From: Acidobacteriota bacterium
Lineage (GTDB): Bacteria; Actinomycetota; Acidimicrobiia; Acidimicrobiales; RAAP-2
Assembly: GCA_018971385.1 (NCBI GenBank)
Contig: JAGXAY010000003.1
Location: forward strand, 1-64,000
Reading direction: 5' to 3'
Length of the DNA: 64,000 nt
The first letter of the stretch is position 1, and each line of letters starts with the position of its first letter. The notes under the pieces are model-generated. The model did not search any database. It was not told the DNA's origin and was given only the letters and a program-made list of their open reading frames with translations. The position numbers were made by a program, and so were the translations under genes. This document shows positions 1-7,564 of the stretch, piece after piece.

Positions 1-85
1 CTTCACCGTGCTCGGTAACCTCGCGGCCGACGTGGCCCTCGGCATCGTCAATCCCCGCATTCGCCTCGAAAGGAGCGGCAAGTGA
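1..85 (+). CDS. ABC transporter permease, DppB/OppB-like, C-terminal end only
   Basis: An open frame entering from the left edge ends at TGA 83-85. Its last residues read DVALGIVNPRIRLERSGK. A segment of the form D-x-x-Y/L-x-x-x-[DN]PRIR just before the C-terminus is typical of the first permease of dipeptide/oligopeptide ABC transporters (BPD_transp_1 family). The following permease gene starts at GTG 82-84, so the two overlap by 4 nt (GTGA), as expected for translationally coupled permease subunits. Only about 27 codons are visible, so substrate cannot be judged. Confidence 0.8.
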   Translation, partial: FTVLGNLAADVALGIVNPRIRLERSGK

Positions 86-984
86 CCACCGCTACTCTGA
101 CCGCCTCCAACTCCGAGGTGGAACTTCCCGTTCCGATGTGGCGCCAGCGTCTCAAGATTTTTACCCAGAACAAATTGGCCATCGTGTCGGTTCTGTACCT
201 CGTGGTGATTACTCTGTTCTGCTTCCTGTGGCCCCACCTTCACCCGACGAATCAGACCAACCAGAACCTCGCGATCAATAATCCGATTAACGCCTCGCCC
301 AGTTCCCACTTCTGGCTCGGAACGGACGGGTCGGGCTTCGACATTCTGGGTCGTATCGCCTACGGCGGCGAGTACTCCCTCACCCTGGGCTTTCTCGCCG
401 GCATCGTGACCATTGTCGTGGGGACCCTCTACGGCATGATCTCGGGCTTTCTCGGTGGCGTCGTCGACACGGTCATGATGCGCGTTCTCGACGCCTTCCT
501 GTCGATTCCCTACTTGTTCCTCCTCATCACCCTCGTGACCTTGTTCGCCCGTACGGCGACACTCCTCATTCTGACCATCGGACTCACCGGATGGTGGGGA
601 ACCGCTCGCATTATTCGTGCCGACGCCATGTTGATTCGTAATCTCGAATACTCCCAAGCCTCGGTCACCATGGGGGCGTCGAAGTGGCACATCATTCGTC
701 GCCACGTGTTTCCGAACTCCATCTCGAACATCGTGACCGTCGCGACCTTCTCCGTCGCGGACGCCATCTTGTTCCTCTCCACCCTCGGATTCCTCGGTCT
801 CGGACTGCAGGCCCCCCAAACGGACTGGGGAACGATGCTGCAGAACGGCGCCGAGCTCATTCCGAACGGCTACTGGTGGGAGGTCTACCCCCTCGCCGCC
901 ATCTTCATTCTGGTCGTCGTCGCCATCAACTACATCGGTGACGCGCTGCGAGACGCCTTCGAAGTTCGCCTCCTCGAGCGCTAG
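82..984 (+). CDS. Oligopeptide/dipeptide ABC transporter permease, DppC/OppC-like
   Basis: This 300-residue inner-membrane permease forms the second half of the translocation pore of a peptide-type importer. A short cytoplasmic N-terminus is followed by a first membrane helix (about residues 33-52), then the family motif LGTDGSGFDILGRI (about 80-93) and four or five further helices. The EAA loop that contacts the ATPase is visible as GASKWHIIRRHVFPNS (about 200-215). It starts with GTG inside the stop of the upstream permease. The stop TAG lies in a CTAG that is also the stop of the convergent gene. The likely ATPase partner is the fused gene at 2383-4401 on the other strand. Substrate is not determinable from sequence; nickel or sugar-peptide import are alternatives. 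Confidence 0.93.
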   Translation: MTTATLTASNSEVELPVPMWRQRLKIFTQNKLAIVSVLYLVVITLFCFLWPHLHPTNQTNQNLAINNPINASPSSHFWLGTDGSGFDILGRIAYGGEYSLTLGFLAGIVTIVVGTLYGMISGFLGGVVDTVMMRVLDAFLSIPYLFLLITLVTLFARTATLLILTIGLTGWWGTARIIRADAMLIRNLEYSQASVTMGASKWHIIRRHVFPNSISNIVTVATFSVADAILFLSTLGFLGLGLQAPQTDWGTMLQNGAELIPNGYWWEVYPLAAIFILVVVAINYIGDALRDAFEVRLLER

Positions 985-2348
985 GACGACGAGAAGTACC
1001 TCGGCGATAGGTAACTACTCGGCGTCCCGGGGACAATTTCGAAGTTCTGAGAGTTAGACGGATTGTTCACGACGGCCTGGTGACGGGCCGTTTGATCGAG
1101 GAGCGACTGCTCGGGGGTGGTCCAGAACCACCCGTAACGATAGAACTGGTGGACACTCTTGCCGAGTCCCGAAAAGAACGGCAGGACTCCGTGATGCGTC
1201 GTCACAATTCGCTGGAGCGATCGATTCCAAGCACCGAATCCCGCAGCGTTCGCCGCGAACGATACGGTCAGCAGGACCACAAGAGCTGACGCCAAAACGG
1301 ACGACCCTAGGGGCGCTCGAGCGTTCAGGTCGTCCGCTCCACCTCGACGGAGCAGCTTCGGGGCCGCGAGAGCGAGAGCGAGGGCAATCATCAGTCCCAC
1401 GTCCACGCGGGCGTAGTACGCCACGTTGGGTGGCTCCCAGAACCCCGGATCCACGAGAACGATAACCCCGAGTCCGGCGACCAGCAACGCACTTCGACGC
1501 ATCGTCCCCGAGGCGTAGAGCGACGTCGTGACAGCCACGATAACGAGACACCCCACCACCACGGCTCCCCCACCGAGGCTCAGAAAATGAAGAGACAGCG
1601 CGGACGACGGTCCCGCCGACTCCGCGTGGGAGCGGATGGTCACGAAACTCAACACGGTACCCGAGAAGAGGAGAGCGAGGGAGAGGACGACGGGGCTGAG
1701 AAGTGTCCACCGGGTCCGCAGCATCCCGGAGCGCCACCACCAACCGAGCAGGATGAATCCCAGCAGCGGGGCCATGACGAGAGTGATTTCGTAACTGGCG
1801 ATGAGCAGAGCACTGAGACCGCTCACCACCCACGCCGTCGACGGACGTGCCTCTCGCCCGTCCATCAGCAGTGAGGCGACGAGCGCAACGAGTCCGTAGG
1901 TCACGAGAGACTCCGACACTGCGTAGAACTGAGTGCAGAGAGTGAGGGCGTAAAGGGCCGCAAAGAACCAGAATCGCGGCGCCTCTCGTTGTCGATAGAT
2001 GGCCGTCATCCAGAGTGCGTTCGGCAGGACGAAGAGTCCCACGCCGTAGAGGGCCGTCAACCACGGGAGGGGGTAGAGGTGCAGAGCGAGCGCCAGCCGA
2101 ACGGGGGCCTGCGTCAGGACTTGGGACTCCGAACGCGATAGGAAGTGTTCGTAGGAGCTCCAGTAGAAGGTGCGCCGACGAAGAATCCAGTACAGGTAGT
2201 TGGACCCATCGGCGTAGAGCGCGACTCGTCCCCACAGGGCGCTCACGACGACCGTCAGTGCCGAGAGAGCGGGCACGGCACGCAGCAGAACCTCGCGACG
2301 GGATATGACGTCGTGAAGTCGAGTAGTCATCGTCGAGGTGGTCACCAC
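981..2348 (-). CDS. Polytopic membrane protein of unknown function
   Basis: The 455-residue product has about ten hydrophobic segments (for example near residues 22-44, 84-108, 117-135, 163-200 and 355-375) separated by short loops, and no recognised catalytic motif. An Arg-rich start followed by a first helix and a long loop with Tyr/Trp-rich sequence (YLYWILRRRTFYWSSYEHF) resembles multispanning glycosyltransferase-like or DUF-type membrane proteins, but I cannot assign a family. The first frame start is GTG 2348; GTG 2345 and ATG 2330 are alternatives, and no Shine-Dalgarno sequence is clear. It lies between the two halves of the peptide transporter locus but on the opposite strand to the permeases, so co-function is not implied. 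Confidence 0.75.
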   Translation of the reverse strand: MVTTSTMTTRLHDVISRREVLLRAVPALSALTVVVSALWGRVALYADGSNYLYWILRRRTFYWSSYEHFLSRSESQVLTQAPVRLALALHLYPLPWLTALYGVGLFVLPNALWMTAIYRQREAPRFWFFAALYALTLCTQFYAVSESLVTYGLVALVASLLMDGREARPSTAWVVSGLSALLIASYEITLVMAPLLGFILLGWWWRSGMLRTRWTLLSPVVLSLALLFSGTVLSFVTIRSHAESAGPSSALSLHFLSLGGGAVVVGCLVIVAVTTSLYASGTMRRSALLVAGLGVIVLVDPGFWEPPNVAYYARVDVGLMIALALALAAPKLLRRGGADDLNARAPLGSSVLASALVVLLTVSFAANAAGFGAWNRSLQRIVTTHHGVLPFFSGLGKSVHQFYRYGWFWTTPEQSLLDQTARHQAVVNNPSNSQNFEIVPGTPSSYLSPRYFSSS

Positions 2349-2382
2349 CCCATTGTCACCTACCGGAGGCCCGGAAGGGAAA

Positions 2383-4401
2383 CTACTTCGAGGAGAGCGA
2401 CACGGGAGTCTTCAAGGGGAAGTGGCACGCCGCCGATTGAGTCGGTCCGAACGCCTGGAACACCGGCTCCTCGTTGGCACACTTCTCCTGCGCGTACGGG
2501 CACCGGGTGCGGAATCGACACCCCGACGGTGGATTCACCGGCGAAGGAAGTTCTCCCGTGACCTGCCGGCCACGACGCTCCAGGTTGAGATCCGGGTCGG
2601 GAACCGGCACCGCGTTGAGCAAACCCTGCGTGTAGGGGTGAGCCGGAGTGCGGAATACCGATTCGGCGTCACCGACTTCGACCAACTTTCCGAGGTACAT
2701 GACACCGATCTTGTCGGCCATGTAGTACACGACGGCCAGGTCGTGGGACACGAAAATGTAGGACAAGTTCTTGTCGCGCTGCAGTTCCTTCATCAGGTTC
2801 AGAATCTGCGCCTGGATAGACACGTCCAGTGCGGAGACGGGCTCATCGGCCACAATCAAACGTGGCTCCAGAGCGAGGGCTCGCGCGAACCCAATACGTT
2901 GACGCTGTCCACCGGAGAACTCGTGCGGGTATCGGTCAGCGGCTCGAGAGTCCAACCCGACGGTGTCGAGAAGGGAGAGCACCTTCTGGCGGCGGTCCTT
3001 CGCCGAGCCCACCTTGTGGACATCCAACGGCTCGCCGAGAATGTCGCCCACCTTCATGCGCGGATTGAGCGACGAATAGGGGTCCTGGAACATCATTTGG
3101 CGCTCGCGTCGCTCCTGGCGAGTCGGACGGTGCTTCGGATCCGTGACGACTTTTCCGTCAAAGTACACCGCCCCGCCCGAGAGGGGTTCGAGGCCCACGA
3201 CCATACGTCCGATGGTGGTCTTGCCACAACCGGACTCCCCGACCAGTCCGAACGTTTCACCCTGGCCCACGGTGAAGCTCACGTTGGCGACCGCACTGAC
3301 CGTTCCAATCGTGTGGCGAATCAATCCGCCCTTGATGGGAAAGTCCTTCACCAGTCCTTCGACACGAAGAAGTTCTACCGACTCCTTCGTCTCAACAACA
3401 ACACTCTCCGCGGAGCGAATGGACACTGCGACCGGCCCGTCAACCGGGTGGAAGCACGCGAACACGCCCTCACCAACGCTCTCCAATGCGGGCTCCTCGG
3501 CCCGACACTGATCGCTCGCTCGACTGCAGCGGGGGGCAAAACGGCACCCCACAATCGGCTGAGTGAGATCCGGGGGTAGACCCGCGATGGAGGTCAGTTC
3601 CCTCTTCACGTCACCTTCGAGATTCGGCATCGAGGCGAGAAGGGCCTGCGTGTAAGGGTGACGCATGGACGAGAACAGTTGACGTGTCGGAGCTTCTTCC
3701 GCCTTCTTGCCGCCGTACATCACGACCACCCGATCAGTACGTCCCGCAATCACACCCATGTCGTGAGTAATGAGGAGAACGCCCATCTTCAGCTCTCGCC
3801 GTAGCGAATCAATAATGTCCAGGATTTGCGCCTGGATAGTGACGTCGAGGGCCGTCGTCGGCTCGTCCGCAATCAAGAGTTCCGGGCGACACACCAGTCC
3901 CATCGCGATAATGACGCGCTGGCGAAGTCCGCCGGAGAGTTCGAAGGGGTATTGGTCGAGTCGCTCCGCGGGGCGGGGCATCTCGACCATCTCCAGTACC
4001 TCGAGCGCCCGCTTACGGGCCTCTGCGTCCGAGGCCCCTTCGTGGATCCGTAGCCCCTCGCCGATTTGGGTCCCGATCTTCATCGTGGGATTGAGCGAAC
4101 TCATGGGGTCTTGCGGAATCAGCGCGATTGTCCGACCCCGCTGCTTCTCCATCTCTTTTTCGGAGAGTGACGCCAGGTCAACTCCGTTGAGCCGGACCTC
4201 TCCCCCGACAACCTTCCCGTTGTTCGGGAGGAGTCTCATAATCGCGAGCCCCGTCGTGGTTTTGCCACATCCGGACTCTCCCACGAGGCCGACACTTTCT
4301 CCGGCCGCGATACTCAAGGAGAAGTCGTCGACGGCGGTAGCGAACGTCTTACGAGTCGCGAACTGGACCTGTAAATTCTTGACCTCGAGCAAGTTGGACA
4401 T
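2383..4401 (-). CDS. Fused two-domain oligopeptide ABC transporter ATP-binding protein (DppD-DppF type)
   Basis: The 672-residue protein contains two complete ABC ATPase domains, equivalent to separate DppD/OppD and DppF/OppF. The N-half has Walker A GESGCGKTT (about residues 40-48), signature LSGGLRQR and Walker B LLIADEPTTALD. The C-half has Walker A GESGCGKTT (about 378-386), signature FSGGQRQR and Walker B LIVADEPVSALD. Each half ends with the oligopeptide-transporter C-terminal cysteine region (GCRFAPRCSRASDQC and GCRFRTRCPYAQEKC), which in this family can bind an Fe-S cluster. The ATG at 4401 lies 9 nt after a TAGACT box and has no Shine-Dalgarno sequence. It should energise the permeases at 1-984. 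Confidence 0.95.
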   Translation of the reverse strand: MSNLLEVKNLQVQFATRKTFATAVDDFSLSIAAGESVGLVGESGCGKTTTGLAIMRLLPNNGKVVGGEVRLNGVDLASLSEKEMEKQRGRTIALIPQDPMSSLNPTMKIGTQIGEGLRIHEGASDAEARKRALEVLEMVEMPRPAERLDQYPFELSGGLRQRVIIAMGLVCRPELLIADEPTTALDVTIQAQILDIIDSLRRELKMGVLLITHDMGVIAGRTDRVVVMYGGKKAEEAPTRQLFSSMRHPYTQALLASMPNLEGDVKRELTSIAGLPPDLTQPIVGCRFAPRCSRASDQCRAEEPALESVGEGVFACFHPVDGPVAVSIRSAESVVVETKESVELLRVEGLVKDFPIKGGLIRHTIGTVSAVANVSFTVGQGETFGLVGESGCGKTTIGRMVVGLEPLSGGAVYFDGKVVTDPKHRPTRQERRERQMMFQDPYSSLNPRMKVGDILGEPLDVHKVGSAKDRRQKVLSLLDTVGLDSRAADRYPHEFSGGQRQRIGFARALALEPRLIVADEPVSALDVSIQAQILNLMKELQRDKNLSYIFVSHDLAVVYYMADKIGVMYLGKLVEVGDAESVFRTPAHPYTQGLLNAVPVPDPDLNLERRGRQVTGELPSPVNPPSGCRFRTRCPYAQEKCANEEPVFQAFGPTQSAACHFPLKTPVSLSSK

Positions 4402-4410
4402 TAAGTACAG

Positions 4411-4416
4411 AGTCTA
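4411..4416 (-). promoter_or_regulatory. -10 box TAGACT, leaderless-type start of the fused ABC ATPase
   Basis: On the minus strand TAGACT is followed by 9 nt and the ATG at 4401. There is no Shine-Dalgarno sequence in the gap. The arrangement matches the TANNNT-to-start spacing repeated through this window. Confidence 0.5.
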
Positions 4417-4452
4417 CTGGTCACGGCTCGTTTCTCGGGTGCGGCCACGGTC

Positions 4453-5106
4453 CTAGGACGGGGCGTCGTCGAGTCCGAGATTCCAGCTCTGCCGGTGAAA
4501 TAGGGTCGCGCCGTGGGTCCGCAGAGCGCTCCGGTGGGCCTCCGTACCGTATCCACGATTTGCGGCCCAGTCGTAGGCGGGAAAGGACGCCCCGAGGCGG
4601 TCCATAGCGCGGTCACGACACACCTTGGCGAGCACCGATGCGGCCGAAATGAGTGGGACAACTCGGTCGCCGCCCACGACGCACTCCACAGATGGCGCAT
4701 CGGCCCCTGACGAGGACTCCTCGGGATCGTCGTCCAGAAGATTCAAGGGTCCATCCATGATGACAATGCCCGGAGCCTGGCGCAGGCGAGATAGCGCTCG
4801 ACGAGAGGCGAGCTTCAGGGCTCCTCGCACACCGTGCTCATCAACCTCGCGGGCGCTCGCGGTGCCGAGTGACCACTCGTGGACCCAGTCGATCAGTGGT
4901 TTGCAGAGGGCCTCTCGCCGGCGAGCACTGAGAAGTTTCGAGTCAGTGAGACCCATCGGTGGAGACGACCAGGTGGCCAACGTCGTCACCCCCACCACGA
5001 GGGGACCAGCAAGCGCCCCTCGGCCCACCTCGTCCATTCCTGCCACGATGTGGTGAGAGGAGAGGGACAGTCGAACCAGATCCTCGCCCTCTTCTCGTGT
5101 GAGCAC
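4453..5106 (-). CDS. rnhB: Ribonuclease HII
   Basis: RNase HII cleaves the RNA strand of RNA-DNA hybrids and single ribonucleotides in duplex DNA. The product has the diagnostic GMDEVGRG motif with the first two acidic catalytic residues (D25, E26 in this numbering), then LTDSKLL, VIMDGP with a third acidic residue, ISAASVLAKVCRD and the C-terminal NRGYGTEAH segment. I chose the GTG at 5106 because a TACCAT box ends 6 nt upstream, which matches the leaderless pattern seen elsewhere. The frame is open to a GTG at 5136, which would add ten residues and bring the gene within 3 nt of cofC. Length (217 aa) is normal for the family. Confidence 0.93.
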   Translation of the reverse strand: MLTREEGEDLVRLSLSSHHIVAGMDEVGRGALAGPLVVGVTTLATWSSPPMGLTDSKLLSARRREALCKPLIDWVHEWSLGTASAREVDEHGVRGALKLASRRALSRLRQAPGIVIMDGPLNLLDDDPEESSSGADAPSVECVVGGDRVVPLISAASVLAKVCRDRAMDRLGASFPAYDWAANRGYGTEAHRSALRTHGATLFHRQSWNLGLDDAPS

Positions 5107-5112
5107 CGCGTC

Positions 5113-5118
5113 ATGGTA
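5113..5118 (-). promoter_or_regulatory. -10 box TACCAT for rnhB
   Basis: TACCAT on the minus strand is separated by 6 nt from the GTG at 5106 in the rnhB frame. It lies only 9 nt from the oppositely oriented TAGGCT of cofC (5128-5133), so two leaderless-type promoters sit back to back in about 35 bp. Confidence 0.5.
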
Positions 5119-5127
5119 CACACCTCC

Positions 5128-5133
5128 TAGGCT
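5128..5133 (+). promoter_or_regulatory. -10 box TAGGCT for cofC
   Basis: TAGGCT followed by 6 nt and the GTG start at 5140. No purine-rich ribosome binding site lies in the gap, so initiation is most simply explained by a leaderless transcript. Confidence 0.5.
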
Positions 5134-5139
5134 CACCCC

Positions 5140-5721
5140 GTGTCGAACATCTTGGTGGTAGTTCCGCTCAAATCATTTCGGACCGCCAAGCAACGCCTCC
5201 GAGCCGAGGGGGTCGCTCGTGCGGATGACTTGATGCGCGAACTCGCCGACGGCGTCATCACCGCAGTGCGTCCACGTCCGTGTCTTGTGGTCTGTGAGGA
5301 TCCGGAGGTGGCCCAGTGGTCACTCCGCCGCGGGACTGGCGTGTGGTTGCGAAACTCACTTGACCTCAACGACGCCGTGACGAGCGTACGAGAAGGGGTT
5401 CGTCATCGAGTTGACTTCGTACTGATCGTTCACGGAGACCTCCCGCACCCCGAGGGTCTCGCTGAGTTCGAACCCAGTAAAGCCGTGACGATTGTCCCCG
5501 ATCATCACGGGCGAGGCACCAACGTCCTAGGGCTACACCGAGACATTGACTTCACCTTCGAGTACGGAGAAGACTCCGCGTTGCGTCATCGAGAACAAGC
5601 TCAACGGCGCGGAGTGAGTGTCGACTGGCGAGAAGACACGACGTGGTCCTTCGACATCGACACGCTGGAGGATCTACACCGGACGCACAAGGAGGGGGGT
5701 CTTTCGACCCCCCTCCCCTAG
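5140..5721 (+). CDS. cofC: 2-phospho-L-lactate / phosphoenolpyruvate guanylyltransferase (CofC/FbiD)
   Basis: This 193-residue protein belongs to the CofC/FbiD nucleotidyltransferase family, which makes the GDP-linked precursor (LPPG or, in mycobacteria, EPPG) of coenzyme F420. Characteristic elements are the N-terminal VVPLKSFRTAKQRL, matching the family P-L-K-x-x-x-x-A-K-x-R-L motif, the metal-binding HGDLP, and PDHHGRGTNVL. It shows that the organism can make F420. It starts with GTG 6 nt after a TAGGCT box and is divergent from rnhB. The last codons contain an 11-bp perfect inverted repeat (5691-5716), so the coding end is also a hairpin. No other F420 genes lie nearby. Confidence 0.93.
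   Translation: MSNILVVVPLKSFRTAKQRLRAEGVARADDLMRELADGVITAVRPRPCLVVCEDPEVAQWSLRRGTGVWLRNSLDLNDAVTSVREGVRHRVDFVLIVHGDLPHPEGLAEFEPSKAVTIVPDHHGRGTNVLGLHRDIDFTFEYGEDSALRHREQAQRRGVSVDWREDTTWSFDIDTLEDLHRTHKEGGLSTPLP
5691..5716. terminator. GC-rich hairpin at the end of cofC, between convergent genes
   Basis: The 11-nt arms 5691-5701 and 5706-5716 are perfectly complementary around a 4-nt loop (tttc). The hairpin lies inside the last codons of cofC and about 20 nt beyond the stop of the convergent Lys/Ala-rich gene. No T-tract follows on either strand, so it is either a weak bidirectional terminator or an mRNA 3'-end stabiliser. Confidence 0.5.
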
Positions 5722-5736
5722 AACTGCACTGCGTCG

Positions 5737-5946
5737 TTACTTAGCTGCAGCCTTCTTGGCGACGGCCTTCTTCGCCGGAGCCTTCTTAGCGACGGCCTTC
5801 TTCGCCGGAGCCTTCTTGGCGACGGCCTTCTTCACAGCGGCCTTCTTCGCCGGAGCAGCCTTCTTCGCGGCGGCCTTCTTCGCCGGCGCGGCCTTCTTTA
5901 CTGCAGCCTTCTTGGCCGGCGCGGCCTTCTTCGCGGCTGTTGCCAC
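5737..5946 (-). CDS. Lys/Ala/Pro-rich histone H1-like protein
   Basis: The 69-residue product is almost entirely repeats of APAKKA, AVKKA and AVAKKAPAKK, giving a strongly basic, low-complexity chain like the C-terminal tails of histone H1, actinobacterial HupB/Lsr2-associated proteins or AlgP. The likely role is non-specific DNA binding and compaction, inferred from composition only. The GTG at 5946 is chosen because AAGGAGG ends about 4 nt upstream; the frame continues to GTG 5997 without a ribosome binding site. Unlike HupB it has no preceding HU fold. The DNA encoding it consists of near-identical 30-nt units, so copy number may vary between strains. Confidence 0.8.
   Translation of the reverse strand: MATAAKKAAPAKKAAVKKAAPAKKAAAKKAAPAKKAAVKKAVAKKAPAKKAVAKKAPAKKAVAKKAAAK
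5752..5935. repeat. Tandem 30-nt coding repeats in the Lys/Ala-rich gene
   Basis: The first three units (about 5752-5841) are nearly identical 30-mers built from ccttcttNgcgacgg and ccttcttcgccggag. The remaining units are shorter degenerate versions. They encode the PAKKA/VAKKA repeats and are a likely site of slippage or recombination. Confidence 0.8.
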
Positions 5947-6223
5947 TTTCCCTCCTTGGGTATCACGATGGTCACTTACGGACCTCGTCGTCGCCACCTT
6001 GGAGACGCTGGGGAGGAACCGGGTGACACCCGCGCACTCGATTCAACGACGTCCCGTTGTCACAACGGTGCGCCGTCCACTCGCAGAACGCGATCACCTA
6101 CTCCGTGACGCATCGTGTCACTGCACAATGCGTCACTTCGTGAAGTGACTCTTTCAGTTCAGTGCCTCACCGATGAAGTGTCAAGCATTACCAGCATTTT
6201 TTTACGCGTGACCGTTGTGAGAT
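5947..6223. other. Non-coding region with nested inverted repeats upstream of the coupling-protein gene
   Basis: This 277-bp stretch is the longest non-coding region in the window. It holds two overlapping inverted repeats. IR1 has 8-bp arms, gtgacgca (6105-6112) and tgcgtcac (6129-6136), separated by 16 nt. IR2 has 8-bp arms, gtcacttc (6132-6139) and gaagtgac (6142-6149), around a 2-nt centre. A further tgaagtg half-site lies at 6174-6180 and a run of seven or more T at about 6197-6203. The arrangement could be an operator for the divergent promoters or an origin of transfer for the neighbouring relaxase. No start signal for the 6224 gene is convincing. Confidence 0.55.
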
Positions 6224-7564
6224 GTGAATGATTTCGGTGTCTATCTCGGACGTGGTCAACACGGCGACGTGACGAGTGGATCGGAACGTTCGACGTTGGT
6301 CATCGGACCAAGTCGAAGTGGCAAGACGAGCTCACTCATCATTCCGAATTTGTTGTCGACTCGTCGGGCTACCGTCGTGACGTCGACGAAGGATGATGTC
6401 GTTCGAACAATGGCCGAGTCCGCTCGTGCCGAACACACTCTGCTGTTTGATCCGTCGGGTACTGTCTCCACTCCACCGGGAGTTCGACGTGTCGGATATT
6501 CACCACTTCGCGCGGCGGCGTCGTGGGATCGTGCGGTCGTCGTAACTCGCACTCTCGTTGATTCGACTCACGGCCGGCCCTCGGACTCATCCACTCACTG
6601 GGTCGAGCGCGCGGGAGCTCTCGTTGCCCCGCTCCTTCACGCGTCATCCCTGATGAACGAGTCATTAGCTACTGCGGTGAGTCGAGTCGAACAACGTGCT
6701 GGTGACGATGCACTGGCCTTCTTGCTGGAGCGATACGGCGAACTTCATCCTTCGGTCTCCCTATTGCGCGGTGTGCTTCGCACTGACGCGCGAGAGTTAT
6801 CGGGTATCTGGTCGAGCGCAGCGGGACTCTTCGCCGGTCTACGTAGCGAAGCGGCCCGCGACAGTGCTCGCGAAGGTCTACTGGATCTCGACGCCTTCGT
6901 GTTCTCGAACCATCAGGTACACGTCGTCTCACCCAGTCACGTCCAACGGGTGAGTGCACCCCTCGTCACCGGCTTCATAGACGAGATTGTGCATCACACC
7001 TACCAGCACCATTACCGGGGCGCTCGCCTTCTCTTGGCGCTCGACGAACTCGCGAACGTTGCTCCGCTACCCCGACTCGCTTCCATCGTGTCCGAAGGTG
7101 GGGGTCAAGGAGTGGTCACACTCGCCTGCCTCCAAGATCTCTCTCAAGCGCGCGCTCGATGGGGCGAGACTGCGGAAGGCTTTCTCTCGCTCTTCGCCAC
7201 CACGGTGGTGCTACCCGGCGTCGCCGACATGAAGACTCTCGACGCTCTTCATCATTTGGCCGGTCGAGAACTCGTCGCAACACCGTCCCATCAACTCAGT
7301 TCCCGGGGTCGACCGCGAGGACGAACGGCGCAGTGGGTCGAGCGCGATCGCATGACTCGAGCCGACGTCGCCCGGGGTCGACCAGGCTTCGCCCTCGGTC
7401 TCGGAACCACCAAGGAACCGAGGTGGATTCGTCTCACGCCGGCTTACCGAGACTCTCGCTGGAGCTCGTCTCTCTCGAGAGCGACACCGCCCCTCTCCCG
7501 CATCTCGGCGCGAGAGGACGAATCGCGCGAAAGTCCCGACTCCCTCACGAGAACGCGAGACTGA
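6224..7564 (+). CDS. VirD4/TraG-like coupling ATPase (type IV coupling protein family)
   Basis: The 446-residue protein has Walker A GPSRSGKT (residues 28-35) followed by SSLIIPNLL, and Walker B LLLALDELANVAPLP (about 267-281) followed by ASIVSEGGGQGV and a conserved LACLQDLSQARARWG. This pattern is that of TraG/VirD4 coupling proteins, which deliver relaxase-bound ssDNA to a conjugation pore. Unlike VirD4 it has no N-terminal membrane helices; the ATPase starts almost at residue 1. No type IV secretion genes are in the window. Third codon positions are visibly less GC-rich than in neighbouring genes, which hints at transfer. The last 121 bp overlap the convergent relaxase gene. The start is a GTG without a clear ribosome binding site, so the N-terminus is uncertain. 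Confidence 0.85.
   Translation: MNDFGVYLGRGQHGDVTSGSERSTLVIGPSRSGKTSSLIIPNLLSTRRATVVTSTKDDVVRTMAESARAEHTLLFDPSGTVSTPPGVRRVGYSPLRAAASWDRAVVVTRTLVDSTHGRPSDSSTHWVERAGALVAPLLHASSLMNESLATAVSRVEQRAGDDALAFLLERYGELHPSVSLLRGVLRTDARELSGIWSSAAGLFAGLRSEAARDSAREGLLDLDAFVFSNHQVHVVSPSHVQRVSAPLVTGFIDEIVHHTYQHHYRGARLLLALDELANVAPLPRLASIVSEGGGQGVVTLACLQDLSQARARWGETAEGFLSLFATTVVLPGVADMKTLDALHHLAGRELVATPSHQLSSRGRPRGRTAQWVERDRMTRADVARGRPGFALGLGTTKEPRWIRLTPAYRDSRWSSSLSRATPPLSRISAREDESRESPDSLTRTRD

Noticed and set aside
2338-3579. 413-codon open frame on the plus strand opposite the fused ABC ATPase
   Set aside because: It lies wholly antisense to a gene with clear ABC motifs; long antisense frames are expected in high-GC DNA and the product has no recognisable motif.
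5997-5997. Upstream GTG as the start of the Lys/Ala-rich protein
   Set aside because: It has no ribosome binding site, whereas GTG 5946 is preceded by AAGGAGG and begins the repeat region.
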